Shown here: positions 16,934 through 25,839 of the stretch, one piece after another
How the letters are laid out: each line of letters opens with the position of its first letter
Position numbering within the stretch: the stretch's first letter is position 1
Source: Bacteroidales bacterium
GTDB lineage: Bacteria; Bacteroidota; Bacteroidia; Bacteroidales; UBA10428
Assembly: GCA_016938235.1 (NCBI GenBank)
Contig: JAFGVA010000109.1
Coordinates: forward strand, 1 to 64,000
Direction of reading: 5' to 3'
Length of the DNA: 64,000 nt
Position numbers and translations under genes: made by a program
The notes under the pieces: model-generated
Databases searched by the model: none
What the model saw: only the letters and a program-made list of their open reading frames with translations
What the model was told of the DNA's origin: nothing

Positions 16934-18361
16934 TTGATGATTTTTAAACCAGAAAAGTATGGGATTGATGACAAACCCATGCAATCATTTATTGATCCGG
17001 AAGAGATTTGGAGCTTTATTTCAAATGCAAAAACTGACAGAGAAACAATCAGGAGCATTATTGCTAAATCGCTTGATAAACAAAGACTTTCTTTAGAAGA
17101 AACAGCAGTGCTTGTACAGGTAACTGATCCCGAAATGATTGAAGAAATTAAGGAAGGGGCACGCCTGTTAAAAGAAAAAGTATATGGAAATCGTATCGTA
17201 CTATTTGCTCCCTTATATGTAGGTAGTTTATGCACTAACGACTGCCAGTATTGTGGTTTCAGAACTTCAAACAAAAAAGCCGAACGCAGTACACTTAACA
17301 GAGAACAACTTGTTAGTGAAGTTGAAGCCCTTGAAGACACTGGACAAAAGCGATTAATACTTGTATTTGGGGAACATCCAAAATACAGTGCCGATTTTAT
17401 TGCTGAAGCCACCAAAACAGTTTACAGCGTAAAAAAAGGAAACGGAGAAATACGCAGAACAAACATCAACGCAGCACCTCTTGATATTGAAGGTTTTAAA
17501 AAGGTGCACGAAGCCGGAATAGGTACTTACCAGGTTTTCCAGGAAACATATCACCCGGAGACCTACAAGAAATATCATTTAAGTGGCAGAAAATCGGATT
17601 ATAATAATCGCCTGACATCGTTAGACAGGGCACAGGAAGCCGGTTTGGATGACGTTGGAATTGGCGCTTTATTCGGATTATACGACTGGCGTTTCGAAGT
17701 ACTTTCTCTGGTAAGGCATACCAATCACCTCGAAGCTTGCTATAATGTTGGCCCACACACCATTTCTTTTCCACGCATTCAGGATGCCTCAGATATAAAT
17801 ATCGACACCAAATACCTGGTCAGCGATGAAGAATTTACCAGAATAATTGCAATACTGAGGCTTGCCGTGCCATATACAGGACTTATTTTAACAGCCAGAG
17901 AAAAAGCAAGTATCAGGAAAGAAGTTATGCGGTTTGGTGTTTCTCAAATCGACGGAGGTACAAAAATTGAGATTGGAGCCTATGCTGATAAAAAGAACAA
18001 CCAGGAAATAGATAAAGAACAATTCAGAATAAATGACGACAGGGCATTAAGCGAGGTTATTGACGAGCTGCTTTCAGAAGACTATCTTCCCTCATTTTGT
18101 ACAGCTTGTTACCGGCTTGGAAGAACCGGCGAACATTTTATGGAGTTCTCTGTTCCGGGATTTATTAAACGTTTTTGTTCCCCGAATGCGATATTAACTC
18201 TGGCCGAATACCTCGAAGACTATGCTCCTGTGCATGTTTTTGATAAGGGATGGCAAATGATAGAAAAAAATCTTAATACCCTGAACGGTGAAACAAATGT
18301 TAAAGAAATAAAAAACCGGCTTGAAAGAATTAAGCAAGGAGAACGGGACATCTATTTCTAA
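16934..18361 (+). CDS. hydG: [FeFe] hydrogenase maturase HydG (radical SAM tyrosine lyase)
   Basis: A 475-residue radical SAM enzyme that cleaves tyrosine to deliver Fe(CO)2(CN) units for the H-cluster. The SAM cluster motif is CTNDCQYC (C100, C104, C107). The HydG-specific C-terminal CxxC...C auxiliary cluster motif is present (FCTAC near residues 395-399, RFC near 421). Residue 10-60 and barrel features match HydG rather than ThiH because of this dangler motif. It is followed 12 bp later by hydE; hydF is not present in the window. Confidence 0.95.
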   Translation: MMIFKPEKYGIDDKPMQSFIDPEEIWSFISNAKTDRETIRSIIAKSLDKQRLSLEETAVLVQVTDPEMIEEIKEGARLLKEKVYGNRIVLFAPLYVGSLCTNDCQYCGFRTSNKKAERSTLNREQLVSEVEALEDTGQKRLILVFGEHPKYSADFIAEATKTVYSVKKGNGEIRRTNINAAPLDIEGFKKVHEAGIGTYQVFQETYHPETYKKYHLSGRKSDYNNRLTSLDRAQEAGLDDVGIGALFGLYDWRFEVLSLVRHTNHLEACYNVGPHTISFPRIQDASDINIDTKYLVSDEEFTRIIAILRLAVPYTGLILTAREKASIRKEVMRFGVSQIDGGTKIEIGAYADKKNNQEIDKEQFRINDDRALSEVIDELLSEDYLPSFCTACYRLGRTGEHFMEFSVPGFIKRFCSPNAILTLAEYLEDYAPVHVFDKGWQMIEKNLNTLNGETNVKEIKNRLERIKQGERDIYF

Positions 18362-18373
18362 TATACTATAGTA

Positions 18374-19453
18374 ATGGTATCGGATATTTTAAAGAAGAAC
18401 ATACTAAACAAAGAAGATCTTGTCATACTACTTCAGGTAAATGCTGAAGAAAAGACTCTTTTATTTGAGCATGCTGCAGAAATAAAGAAAAAAACAGTTG
18501 GCAATATAGTCTACTTCAGAGGCTTAATTGAGTTTTCTAATATCTGCGCAAAAAACTGCTTTTATTGTGGCATCAGGCATGAAAACCGAAATTTTAACAG
18601 GTACAATATTGATGATGAGCATATTGTAAACTCTGCCCGATTTGCCTACGAAAATAAATTTGCATCATTGGTTCTGCAATCGGGAGAATTATCTTCCCAA
18701 AAATTTACCCGAAGAGTTACCCGCCTGCTTGAAAAGATACACAAAGAAACAAACAACGAATTAAGGCTTACTCTTTCTTGTGGAGAACAATCTGAAGAAA
18801 CATACAAAGAATGGTTTAATGCCGGAGCTCACCGTTATTTATTACGTATAGAATCATCAAATCCCGAGTTGTACATAAAACTTCATCCTAACGATAAGAA
18901 TCACAGATTTGAGAAACGCCTTGAATGTCTGAATATATTACAAAACGCAGGTTACCAGACAGGTACCGGAGTAATGATCGGGCTTCCTTTTCAAACCATG
19001 GAAGATTTGGCAAACGATCTACTGTTTATGAAAAATTATAAAATTGATATGGTAGGCATGGGGCCATATATTGAGCATAGTGATACCCCGCTTTGGAACT
19101 ACAGGCACACTCTTCTTCCGCTTGCTGAAAGATTTCAGCTATCTTTAAAAATGATTGCCCTTCTTCGGATTTTAATGCCGGAAATAAATATTGCCTCAGC
19201 AACAGCTTTGCAGGCAATCGACAAACTGGGAAGAGAAAAAGCATTGAAAGTGGGTGCTAATGTTATTATGCCAAACATAACTCCGGGGCAATACAGAAAC
19301 GACTATCATCTGTATCAGAATAAACCCTGTACCGACGATTCGGCAGAAGATTGTAAAACATGCCTGGAAGCACGAGTAGCTTTAGCCGGAAACACAATAG
19401 GTTACAGTAGCTGGGGTGACTCTAAATTCTTTCTAAACAGAAATAATATTTGA
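18374..19453 (+). CDS. hydE: [FeFe] hydrogenase maturase HydE (radical SAM)
   Basis: A 359-residue radical SAM protein of the HydE/PylB/BioB group that processes the HydG product toward the diiron subcluster. The SAM cluster motif is CAKNCFYC (C58, C62, C65), followed by GIRHENRN. A second Cys group near the C-terminus (CTDDSAEDCKTC, about 321-332) resembles auxiliary cluster ligands seen in some HydE. It ends the maturation operon; the next gene is convergent with a 4-bp gap. Confidence 0.93.
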   Translation: MVSDILKKNILNKEDLVILLQVNAEEKTLLFEHAAEIKKKTVGNIVYFRGLIEFSNICAKNCFYCGIRHENRNFNRYNIDDEHIVNSARFAYENKFASLVLQSGELSSQKFTRRVTRLLEKIHKETNNELRLTLSCGEQSEETYKEWFNAGAHRYLLRIESSNPELYIKLHPNDKNHRFEKRLECLNILQNAGYQTGTGVMIGLPFQTMEDLANDLLFMKNYKIDMVGMGPYIEHSDTPLWNYRHTLLPLAERFQLSLKMIALLRILMPEINIASATALQAIDKLGREKALKVGANVIMPNITPGQYRNDYHLYQNKPCTDDSAEDCKTCLEARVALAGNTIGYSSWGDSKFFLNRNNI

Positions 19454-19457
19454 TAAA

Positions 19458-22400
19458 TTACTTTTTCAGTTTTTTTATTTCTGCTTCAAGCTTTTTAATT
19501 TTTTCGAGGTATTGTTTTTCTTTTTCCTCACTTTGTTTTGCGATTCTGATCATTTCTTCAGAATTACGCGATGCTTCTTCTTGGGTAGCCTGCAGTTCTT
19601 CAAGGTTTTGACGCAATTCTTCCTCCTGGGCTTCAGACTCTTCGGCCAACAGCTTTTGTTCATCTAGCAGCTTTTGAGCTTTGCTTGTAGCATTTAAGGC
19701 AGTTAAAATTGAAGTAAGAGTTTCACCTGCTTTTTTAACAAAACTTATTTTAAAATCATCAATAGCTCTGAATGATAATAGTTCAAATACCCCAATAACT
19801 GACTCGTCAAGGCTAATAGGAATAAGTACAGCATGTCTTAAATAATCTTCTCCCAGACCCGATGAAAAATAAGAGTAATCTTTAGGAAGGTTATCTAATT
19901 TAATAGTTTTATTTGTTGAAAATGCGGCCCCGACATTTCCTACCTCTGTTTCAATTCTGTTTCCAATAATACGTGATTCATCCGGAGCAAAACAACCCAT
20001 AACTTCGAGGCAGGCTTCATTTTCTGAGTCCTCATTCACCAGATACATTGCTCCCTGTTCTACTTCAAGGTGCGCAACAAGATTAATAATAACCTCCTGA
20101 GCCAGTTTGTTTAGATTCTGCTTGTTGTGGCTTATTACGTCGCTTATCTGGTTCATACCCTGATTGAACCAAGCCTGTTGTCTTTCATTTTCAATTTTTT
20201 CTTCCAGCTCAGTATTTGCTTTCTGAACCTGATTTTTTTGGATCTCGACTTCCTTTAAACCTTCATTAATTCTGCTCTCAAGCATCTCTTTTTCTCGCTT
20301 AACCTTATCCTGACGTTGTGAAATATACCTGTAGGCAATAAATAAAATCAAGGCGGAGATGAGAATAATAAACCAGGTTCTTTTCCAGAATGGCGGTTTA
20401 ACAATGAGGTCTACCGATGCCCCTTCTTCATTCCAGACATCATCGGAGTTTGAGCCTCTTACTCTGAAAGTGTAGGTCCCACCTTTTAAATTTGAATACG
20501 ATACAGAACGAATTATGGCAGAGACAGTATTCCATTCCTCATCGAAACCTTCAAGCATATACTCGTAAGCATTCTTCAAAGGATTACTATAATCGAGAGC
20601 AGCAAATCGAATACCTATACTCTTGTCCTTATATGTTAAAACAATGTTTTTAGCATAAGGCACAGATACCATTTGCTCATTGCCCTTTATTCTTGTTTTA
20701 ACAAACTCCTGATTCTTATTAAGTATCGTGAAATCGGTTATTACAATTTCCGGTTTGAATGGATTATCTGCGATAGTAGCTGGATCAAAAACACTAAATC
20801 CCTCCTTGCCTCCAAAATAAAACAAGCCATCAGAACTTTCTATTGCTGCTGTATAGTTAAACTCATTACCCTGAAGACCATCGGTCTTATCGTAATTTCT
20901 AAAGGTTCGCTCATCCGGATTAAACTTTGAAATACCATTATTAGTGCTTATCCAAAGTATTCCATTGTCATCCTCAAGTATGTTATTAATTATGTTTCCA
21001 GCTAATCCGTCTGATTTTTTTATTACCTCGAATTTTCTGCTATTACGATCCATAAGGTTTAATCCATCAGCTGTACCAACCCAGAATCTGTTTTTCGAAT
21101 CCTCAAATATATCGCGTATATCGTTATTACTAATGGAGCTAATACCATCTCCCTGACCTGCAAGAAATCGTGTAAAATTATCTGCTTTACGATTGAAGCT
21201 ATGCAGACCGCCTCCCTCTGTACCAACCCACATAACTCTGTTCTTATCTTCATATATCACCTTAATATTGGGTCCGTATAATGTTGTACTATCTTCAATA
21301 TTTGAAATATAATGAGTAAAGGTTTCCGTTTTCTTATCAAACTTATCGAGGCCTACTGCTAGCAAACCTACCCAAATTTCACCATAGCTGTCCTGAAAAA
21401 TAAACCAGGGATGCATTCCAGCAATGGAAGTCGAATCATTTACATCAGGCAGGTACTGCTTAAAAATTCTGTCTTCTTTGTTGAATATGGTCAATCCGCC
21501 GTTATAGCTGCCAACATAAATATCGCCTTCAATATCCTGCATCATGTGAATGATAACGTTTGTATGCAACCAGTTTGGATTACTTAGGTCTGCTTTAAAA
21601 TGTTCAAAACTACCATCAGATTTGTTCATAAGGTTTATTCCGCCACCATCAGTTCCAATCCATATATCGCCATCTGAATCTTCCAGAATACTGGTTACAT
21701 TTTTATAACTCAGACTATTCGGATCAAATGGGTCTGGCTTGTAAGTGGTAAATTTATCATTAAATCTTCCCTGGTAATTTAATCCACCGGAATAAGTACC
21801 AATCCATAGGGTTTCTGAACGATCCAGAAATAATGAATAAATCGCATTTGTATTCAGAGATTGGGTATTTTTAATATCATAGGCTATATGTTCCATTGTG
21901 CCATGTATGCTATTAAAAACATTTAATCCGCCACCATCAATTCCTATTAATAAATTTCCAAGCCAATCTTCTGCAAACGCCATTACTGTATTTCCGGTTA
22001 TGGTAATTTCACCTTGTCCCTGACGATAGTTTTCAAAAGTGTTAGTTTTAGGATCAAAAGAATAAGCCCCTTGAGATGTTGTTCCTATCCAAACAATACC
22101 TTTTGAATCGATATACATTGTTTTTATCGCATCGTCGTTGGCTGTTTTTCTGGAATCAAAAATAAATTTCGAAAATGATTCCATTTTCCTATCATACTCC
22201 AATAGAGTTCCATTACCAGCTCCAACCCAAATGTTTTTGTCCTTATCTGAAGATAAAGCGAAATAAGACATATTAGGGAAACCTGATTTAGCTCCATTTT
22301 TAGGAGTGTAGGCTTTGATAAGGTTTAAATCAGAATCAAAAACAAACAAGCCTGCAGTTTCATCAAGAGTCCAGATTGTATTATCCGGGCCGTTTACAAT

Positions 22401-22799
22401 ACCTGCTGTATTGGTCAGTTTAACCGAATCGCCATCAACAACAACAAAACTTATATTTTTAAACTTCCCTATCTCTGGATAATATATGCTCAATCCGTTG
22501 CCAAAAGTTCCAAACCACAATCTTTTTAATGCATCTTCACAAACATATTTCACGTGATTATGCGCAAGTGATGTTGAATCGTTGGGATTGTTGTAGAATG
22601 TTTTAAAATCATAGCCATCAAAACGGTTTAGACCATTAAAAGTACCAAACCATAAAAATCCTTTTGAATCTTGAAATATGCAAGCAATATTCCCCTCAGA
22701 TAGCCCATCTTCAGGTAAAATGTATTTAAATTTATTTTCAATCGAAAATAAACTTATATGTAAAAGCAAAAAAAATAGCAGTATCGTAGCCTTCTTCAT
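19458..22799 (-). CDS. sensor protein: two-component-regulator propeller, Y_Y_Y, TM, GAF, coiled coil; no kinase
   Basis: I set the start at 22799 (MKKATILLFFLLLHISLF, a signal peptide); an upstream Met at 22853 would add 18 residues. The 1113-residue protein has 13-14 propeller repeats of the type GxxWIGTxGGLNxxN (residues about 25-690), a Y_Y_Y domain (about 735-795), one membrane segment (WFIILISALILFIAYRYI, about 805-822), a coiled coil, a GAF domain (about 880-1035) and a long charged C-terminal coiled coil ending AEIKKLKK. No histidine kinase, AraC, receiver or phosphatase domain follows, so signal output must be through a partner. It is downstream of a DUF2148 gene on the same strand. 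Confidence 0.88.
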   Translation of the reverse strand: MKKATILLFFLLLHISLFSIENKFKYILPEDGLSEGNIACIFQDSKGFLWFGTFNGLNRFDGYDFKTFYNNPNDSTSLAHNHVKYVCEDALKRLWFGTFGNGLSIYYPEIGKFKNISFVVVDGDSVKLTNTAGIVNGPDNTIWTLDETAGLFVFDSDLNLIKAYTPKNGAKSGFPNMSYFALSSDKDKNIWVGAGNGTLLEYDRKMESFSKFIFDSRKTANDDAIKTMYIDSKGIVWIGTTSQGAYSFDPKTNTFENYRQGQGEITITGNTVMAFAEDWLGNLLIGIDGGGLNVFNSIHGTMEHIAYDIKNTQSLNTNAIYSLFLDRSETLWIGTYSGGLNYQGRFNDKFTTYKPDPFDPNSLSYKNVTSILEDSDGDIWIGTDGGGINLMNKSDGSFEHFKADLSNPNWLHTNVIIHMMQDIEGDIYVGSYNGGLTIFNKEDRIFKQYLPDVNDSTSIAGMHPWFIFQDSYGEIWVGLLAVGLDKFDKKTETFTHYISNIEDSTTLYGPNIKVIYEDKNRVMWVGTEGGGLHSFNRKADNFTRFLAGQGDGISSISNNDIRDIFEDSKNRFWVGTADGLNLMDRNSRKFEVIKKSDGLAGNIINNILEDDNGILWISTNNGISKFNPDERTFRNYDKTDGLQGNEFNYTAAIESSDGLFYFGGKEGFSVFDPATIADNPFKPEIVITDFTILNKNQEFVKTRIKGNEQMVSVPYAKNIVLTYKDKSIGIRFAALDYSNPLKNAYEYMLEGFDEEWNTVSAIIRSVSYSNLKGGTYTFRVRGSNSDDVWNEEGASVDLIVKPPFWKRTWFIILISALILFIAYRYISQRQDKVKREKEMLESRINEGLKEVEIQKNQVQKANTELEEKIENERQQAWFNQGMNQISDVISHNKQNLNKLAQEVIINLVAHLEVEQGAMYLVNEDSENEACLEVMGCFAPDESRIIGNRIETEVGNVGAAFSTNKTIKLDNLPKDYSYFSSGLGEDYLRHAVLIPISLDESVIGVFELLSFRAIDDFKISFVKKAGETLTSILTALNATSKAQKLLDEQKLLAEESEAQEEELRQNLEELQATQEEASRNSEEMIRIAKQSEEKEKQYLEKIKKLEAEIKKLKK

Positions 22800-22894
22800 T
22801 TTTGGAATCTTTATTAGACTATTAAATATAGAGATTCCTGCCAACAAGTACAAGGCTATTTATCTTAAGTTGAACTATTTTTCAGAATTAATTT

Positions 22895-23428
22895 TTATTT
22901 ACGATCGAAGAAAATATTTTTCGGACCAGAGCTAAGTGGTATTCCAAAAACTATCCTCACCTCTCCGCCCAACAATTTGAGTTCTTTTGCGGCCATACCT
23001 ACTGTATACATTATTCTGTTATCTAGCCTCGAATCCATTGCTTTGCTTACTGCAGAACCAATTGCAATTCCTAAATCAATAGTATTAAAGACACATGGTT
23101 TATCCGGGTATTTACTCTTTTCAGAACAGCCGCTATATCCACATAAACCACAATATGCAAGTCCGATAGTATCTACTTTTGTTCCTATAAGAATTAAAGC
23201 ATCTGCTTCAAGAATATTTTCGGCATCGCGTTTAAATGCCGGACTTGTATTGGGTCGCTCTGCTATTTCAATCATTCTATCCGCAATCACTCTTACTTCA
23301 TTTTCATCTGCAATTAAAATTTCAAGATTATCAACTCCCTTTGCTTTGGGGGCAGTTCTTGCAGCTATCATAATTTCATTCGCTATATTTCTTACAGTAT
23401 TTTTTCGAATTTGTTGTTCTGTTTGCAT
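22895..23428 (-). CDS. DUF2148 ferredoxin-domain protein
   Basis: A 177-residue protein with the DUF2148 Cys motif YCGLCGYSGCSEK...PC (about residues 107-128), likely binding an Fe-S cluster, and flanking helices. The family often occurs near redox enzymes in anaerobes; its function is unknown. It is divergent from the large hydrogenase operon across 274 bp that contain two identical Rex-type palindromes, so it may share that control. The propeller-GAF gene follows after 95 bp. Confidence 0.85.
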   Translation of the reverse strand: MQTEQQIRKNTVRNIANEIMIAARTAPKAKGVDNLEILIADENEVRVIADRMIEIAERPNTSPAFKRDAENILEADALILIGTKVDTIGLAYCGLCGYSGCSEKSKYPDKPCVFNTIDLGIAIGSAVSKAMDSRLDNRIMYTVGMAAKELKLLGGEVRIVFGIPLSSGPKNIFFDRK

Positions 23429-23578
23429 AATCTGTTTACTTCTTTCTTACAAGTCATATTTTCACTTAACTGTTCAAAATTCTGTAATTTTTACCATTAT
23501 TTTAAAGCTCTGAGTCTTAAAAAGATTTCTAAAAAAAATTTATATCAATTCTAAATAGACCTGCAAACCGCGACAGTA

Positions 23579-23596
23579 TTGTTATTCAAATAACAT
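23579..23596. promoter_or_regulatory. Rex-type operator, site 1 of the hydrogenase operon
   Basis: TTGTTATTCAAATAACAT is nearly palindromic (TGTTATT / AATAACA arms) and fits TTGTTAT-N4-ATAACAA with a mismatch only at the outer 3' base. The first 17 bases are repeated exactly at 23638-23654. It lies 124 bp before the first gene of the operon and on the other side faces the DUF2148 gene. Confidence 0.8.
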
Positions 23597-23636
23597 AAAA
23601 TATTAAAAGCTTTACCAGTTAAGGGATTCAGGTATT

Positions 23637-23673
23637 TTTGTTATTCAAATAACAGTAATATAGCGTATCTTTG
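23637..23673 (+). promoter_or_regulatory. promoter of the hydrogenase operon with Rex-type operator site 2
   Basis: TTGTTATTCAAATAACAG (23638-23655) is the second identical palindrome, centred 59 bp from site 1. Its first bases form the putative -33 TTTG (23637-23640). A perfect -7 box TATCTTTG follows at 23666-23673; the 25-nt spacing is slightly long. The first start codon is at 23703. Two operators allow cooperative or looped repression. Confidence 0.75.
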
Positions 23674-23702
23674 TCAAAGCAAAAAAGGGAATAAAGTAAT
23701 AA

Positions 23703-24047
23703 ATGAATATTCAGGAAATTATAAATCTGGTTGATGGTGAGTCAATTTGTCTCTCCGGGGACTCTGATTTTGAAGTGAAGAGAGCATTTGCATCTGATTT
23801 AATGAGCGATGTGCTTACGCTGAATACCGAAGGCTTATTGCTTATTACCGGCTTGGCAAATATGCAGACAATAAGAACCGCCGAAATGGCTGAGATTAAA
23901 AACATTCTCTTTGTCAGAAATAAAAAGCCTGGTAAAGAAATGATTGAATTAGCGCGCGAAGAAGGTATGAATTTATTTTTATGCAAGAAATCCATGTTCT
24001 CAACATGTGGCATCTTACATCAGGCTGGCTTAAATCCGGTTTATTAA
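23703..24047 (+). CDS. DRTGG-domain protein (copy 1)
   Basis: A 114-residue protein resembling the DRTGG domain, a fold associated with phosphotransacetylase and CBS-linked regulators and thought to bind a small ligand. It is related to 25840-26178: both share the order ...SDLMSDV/SDLLSDVM..., LLITGL/WLTIQV, ILFVRNKKPGKEM/ILLVKGLKPGKET and a C-terminal 'AG' helix. It starts the operon that contains hydB-A-C. The role is unknown; a ligand-sensing function is inferred. Confidence 0.8.
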   Translation: MNIQEIINLVDGESICLSGDSDFEVKRAFASDLMSDVLTLNTEGLLLITGLANMQTIRTAEMAEIKNILFVRNKKPGKEMIELAREEGMNLFLCKKSMFSTCGILHQAGLNPVY

Positions 24048-24049
24048 AA

Positions 24050-24463
24050 ATGGAATTTGAGTACCCGATAGAAGGAGGCGATTTTACCAGGGCAGGAATG
24101 GCTTCCAGCCAGGTTAAGAAAGTTCTGAAACAATTAAACATTGCTCCAGCAATAATTAAGCGCATTGCCGTAGCAATGTACGAAGCAGAAGTTAATGTGG
24201 TAGCTCATGCATTTAAAGGGACTATGCTGGTGAATATAATGCCAGACAAGGTTTTTATAAAATTTATAGACGAAGGACCTGGCATACATGATATTGATTT
24301 AGCCATGCAGGAAGGATTCTCAACTGCTACAGAGTCCGTGCGGCAAATGGGATTTGGTGCGGGTATGGGACTGCCAAACATTAAAAAGAATGTTGATGAG
24401 CTGCAGATTTCAAGTGTGGTTAATAAAGGGACAACAGTTGAACTAACAACTTATATTAGCTAA
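24050..24463 (+). CDS. RsbW-like anti-sigma/serine kinase ATPase
   Basis: A 137-residue GHKL ATPase of the RsbW/SpoIIAB type. I chose the ATG at 24050 (MEFEYPIEGGDF), 2 bp after the previous stop; an upstream frame to 23981 would overlap that gene. The N-box is YEAEVNVVAHAF, the G1 box DEGPGI and the G2 box MGFGAGMGLPNIK. Proteins of this type phosphorylate STAS-domain antagonists in partner switching, with PP2C/SpoIIE enzymes as the opposing phosphatases. No STAS protein is in the window, but a SpoIIE phosphatase is at 49.5 kb. Confidence 0.88.
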   Translation: MEFEYPIEGGDFTRAGMASSQVKKVLKQLNIAPAIIKRIAVAMYEAEVNVVAHAFKGTMLVNIMPDKVFIKFIDEGPGIHDIDLAMQEGFSTATESVRQMGFGAGMGLPNIKKNVDELQISSVVNKGTTVELTTYIS

Positions 24464-25810
24464 ATGACTGAAAAGGTTTTTCATCACGCCTTAAAAATTC
24501 TGGAGGATGTTTGCTATGGTTGCACACATTGTATAAGAGTATGCCCTACAGATGCATTACGTGTACGATATGGAAAAGCCTATTTATTACCCGAACGTTG
24601 TATCGATTGCGGTAAGTGCATGAAAGCCTGCCCGGTAAATGCAATAATCATCGATCAGGATGACTTTAACGATATTTTTAAATACAAAATCAGAATTGCG
24701 CTTGTTTCATCCATATTAATTGGTCAGTTTCCACGTCACTATTCTTCCAGAAAAATATACAGCGGCATACTGGAACAGGGGTTTACTCATGTTTATGAAG
24801 CCGAACACGGAGCCGGAATTCTGGCTGAGGAAATAAATCAATTCATAGAAAACAATAAATCTGTAAGACCTGTAATTTCATCCTTCTGTCCAGCAATTGT
24901 AAGACTTATTCAGGTCAGATTCCCCAGTCTTGTCGAAAACATAATGCTCCTAAAAGCTCCGCTTGATTTGGCTGCCCTTTCTTTCAAAAACGAACTTTTG
25001 GAAAGGGGATATTCCGAAGATGAAATCGGAATCTTTTATGTAACACCCTGTGCCGCAAAAATTGCTGCAATTAAAAGTCCTGTAGGTGAAGAAAACTCGC
25101 CTATAAACGGAGTAATAAATATGGATCTTATATACAACAAAGTATATAGGGATCTTAAGAAAGAAACCCGGTCAACATGCATTGTTCCTGAAAAAGAGCA
25201 GCTTAAAGCAGAAGAAATGGGATGGAGTTTAACCGGTGGAGAAGCCAGAAATATTAATGGAAGGTGCTTATCGATCGACGGAATTAACAATGCAATTGAT
25301 TTTCTTGAGGGTATTGAAAACGGAACCATTACCAATTTCGATTTTATTGAAGTGAGAGCTTGTGACCAGAGTTGTGCCGGAGGAATTCTAACCTCATCGA
25401 ACCGCTTTCTTACTACCGAAAGGCTTGAGGAAAGAATTATCAAATACGAAAATGATAAAATAGAAGGCAAAATTTTTAACAATAAAACAATTGATAATCA
25501 TATCGATTTCGTAAAAGGAAAAATAAGCATAGACAAAATTGAACCCCGCTCTATCTTAAAGCTTGATGATGACATGGAGTCGGCAATGAAAAAGATGGGT
25601 AGAATACAGCGCATATTATCATTTTTACCCGGAATTGACTGTGGTGCATGCGGAACTCCATCATGTAAGACACTTGCCGAGGATATTGTTCAGGGCAGAG
25701 CCAAAACCTCTGACTGTATATTCATTCAAACATCGCTGAATGTAGCGGCAGACAAAGAAATCAGAGCAGAAAAAATTTGGGGAAAAGACCGCTTCAGAAA
25801 ACTTACCTAG
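24464..25810 (+). CDS. sensory-type [FeFe]-hydrogenase homologue (two ferredoxin clusters, H-domain, 4Fe-4S)
   Basis: A 448-residue protein with two N-terminal [4Fe-4S] motifs (C17-C20-C23-C27 and C46-C49-C52-C56), an H-cluster-type domain and a C-terminal CGACG...C cluster motif (C393, C396, C401, C418). The three H-domain loops read SSFCPA (C142), VTPCAAK (C196) and VRACDQSCAGG (C300, C304). The four cubane-ligand Cys of [FeFe] hydrogenases are therefore kept, but the proton-shuttle Cys of TSCCP is Phe and both flanking Met are lost (MPC to TPC, MAC to RAC). This resembles group C/D putative H2-sensing proteins more than catalytic HydA. It lies directly (0 bp) after the RsbW-like gene, as expected for a sensor controlling it. 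Confidence 0.85.
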   Translation: MTEKVFHHALKILEDVCYGCTHCIRVCPTDALRVRYGKAYLLPERCIDCGKCMKACPVNAIIIDQDDFNDIFKYKIRIALVSSILIGQFPRHYSSRKIYSGILEQGFTHVYEAEHGAGILAEEINQFIENNKSVRPVISSFCPAIVRLIQVRFPSLVENIMLLKAPLDLAALSFKNELLERGYSEDEIGIFYVTPCAAKIAAIKSPVGEENSPINGVINMDLIYNKVYRDLKKETRSTCIVPEKEQLKAEEMGWSLTGGEARNINGRCLSIDGINNAIDFLEGIENGTITNFDFIEVRACDQSCAGGILTSSNRFLTTERLEERIIKYENDKIEGKIFNNKTIDNHIDFVKGKISIDKIEPRSILKLDDDMESAMKKMGRIQRILSFLPGIDCGACGTPSCKTLAEDIVQGRAKTSDCIFIQTSLNVAADKEIRAEKIWGKDRFRKLT

Positions 25811-25839
25811 CGTAATTCTGAAGCCTGAAACAAAATATA

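Noticed and set aside
23981-24049. Upstream start for the RsbW-like ATPase
   Set aside because: It would overlap the DRTGG gene by 67 bp and add 23 residues unlike the family N-terminus; the ATG at 24050 sits 2 bp after the previous stop.
24464-25810. Calling this gene a second catalytic hydrogenase
   Set aside because: The proton-shuttle Cys and both H-cluster Met residues are missing, and the protein lacks the HydA N-terminal 2Fe-2S and His-Cys3 clusters; a sensory role fits better.
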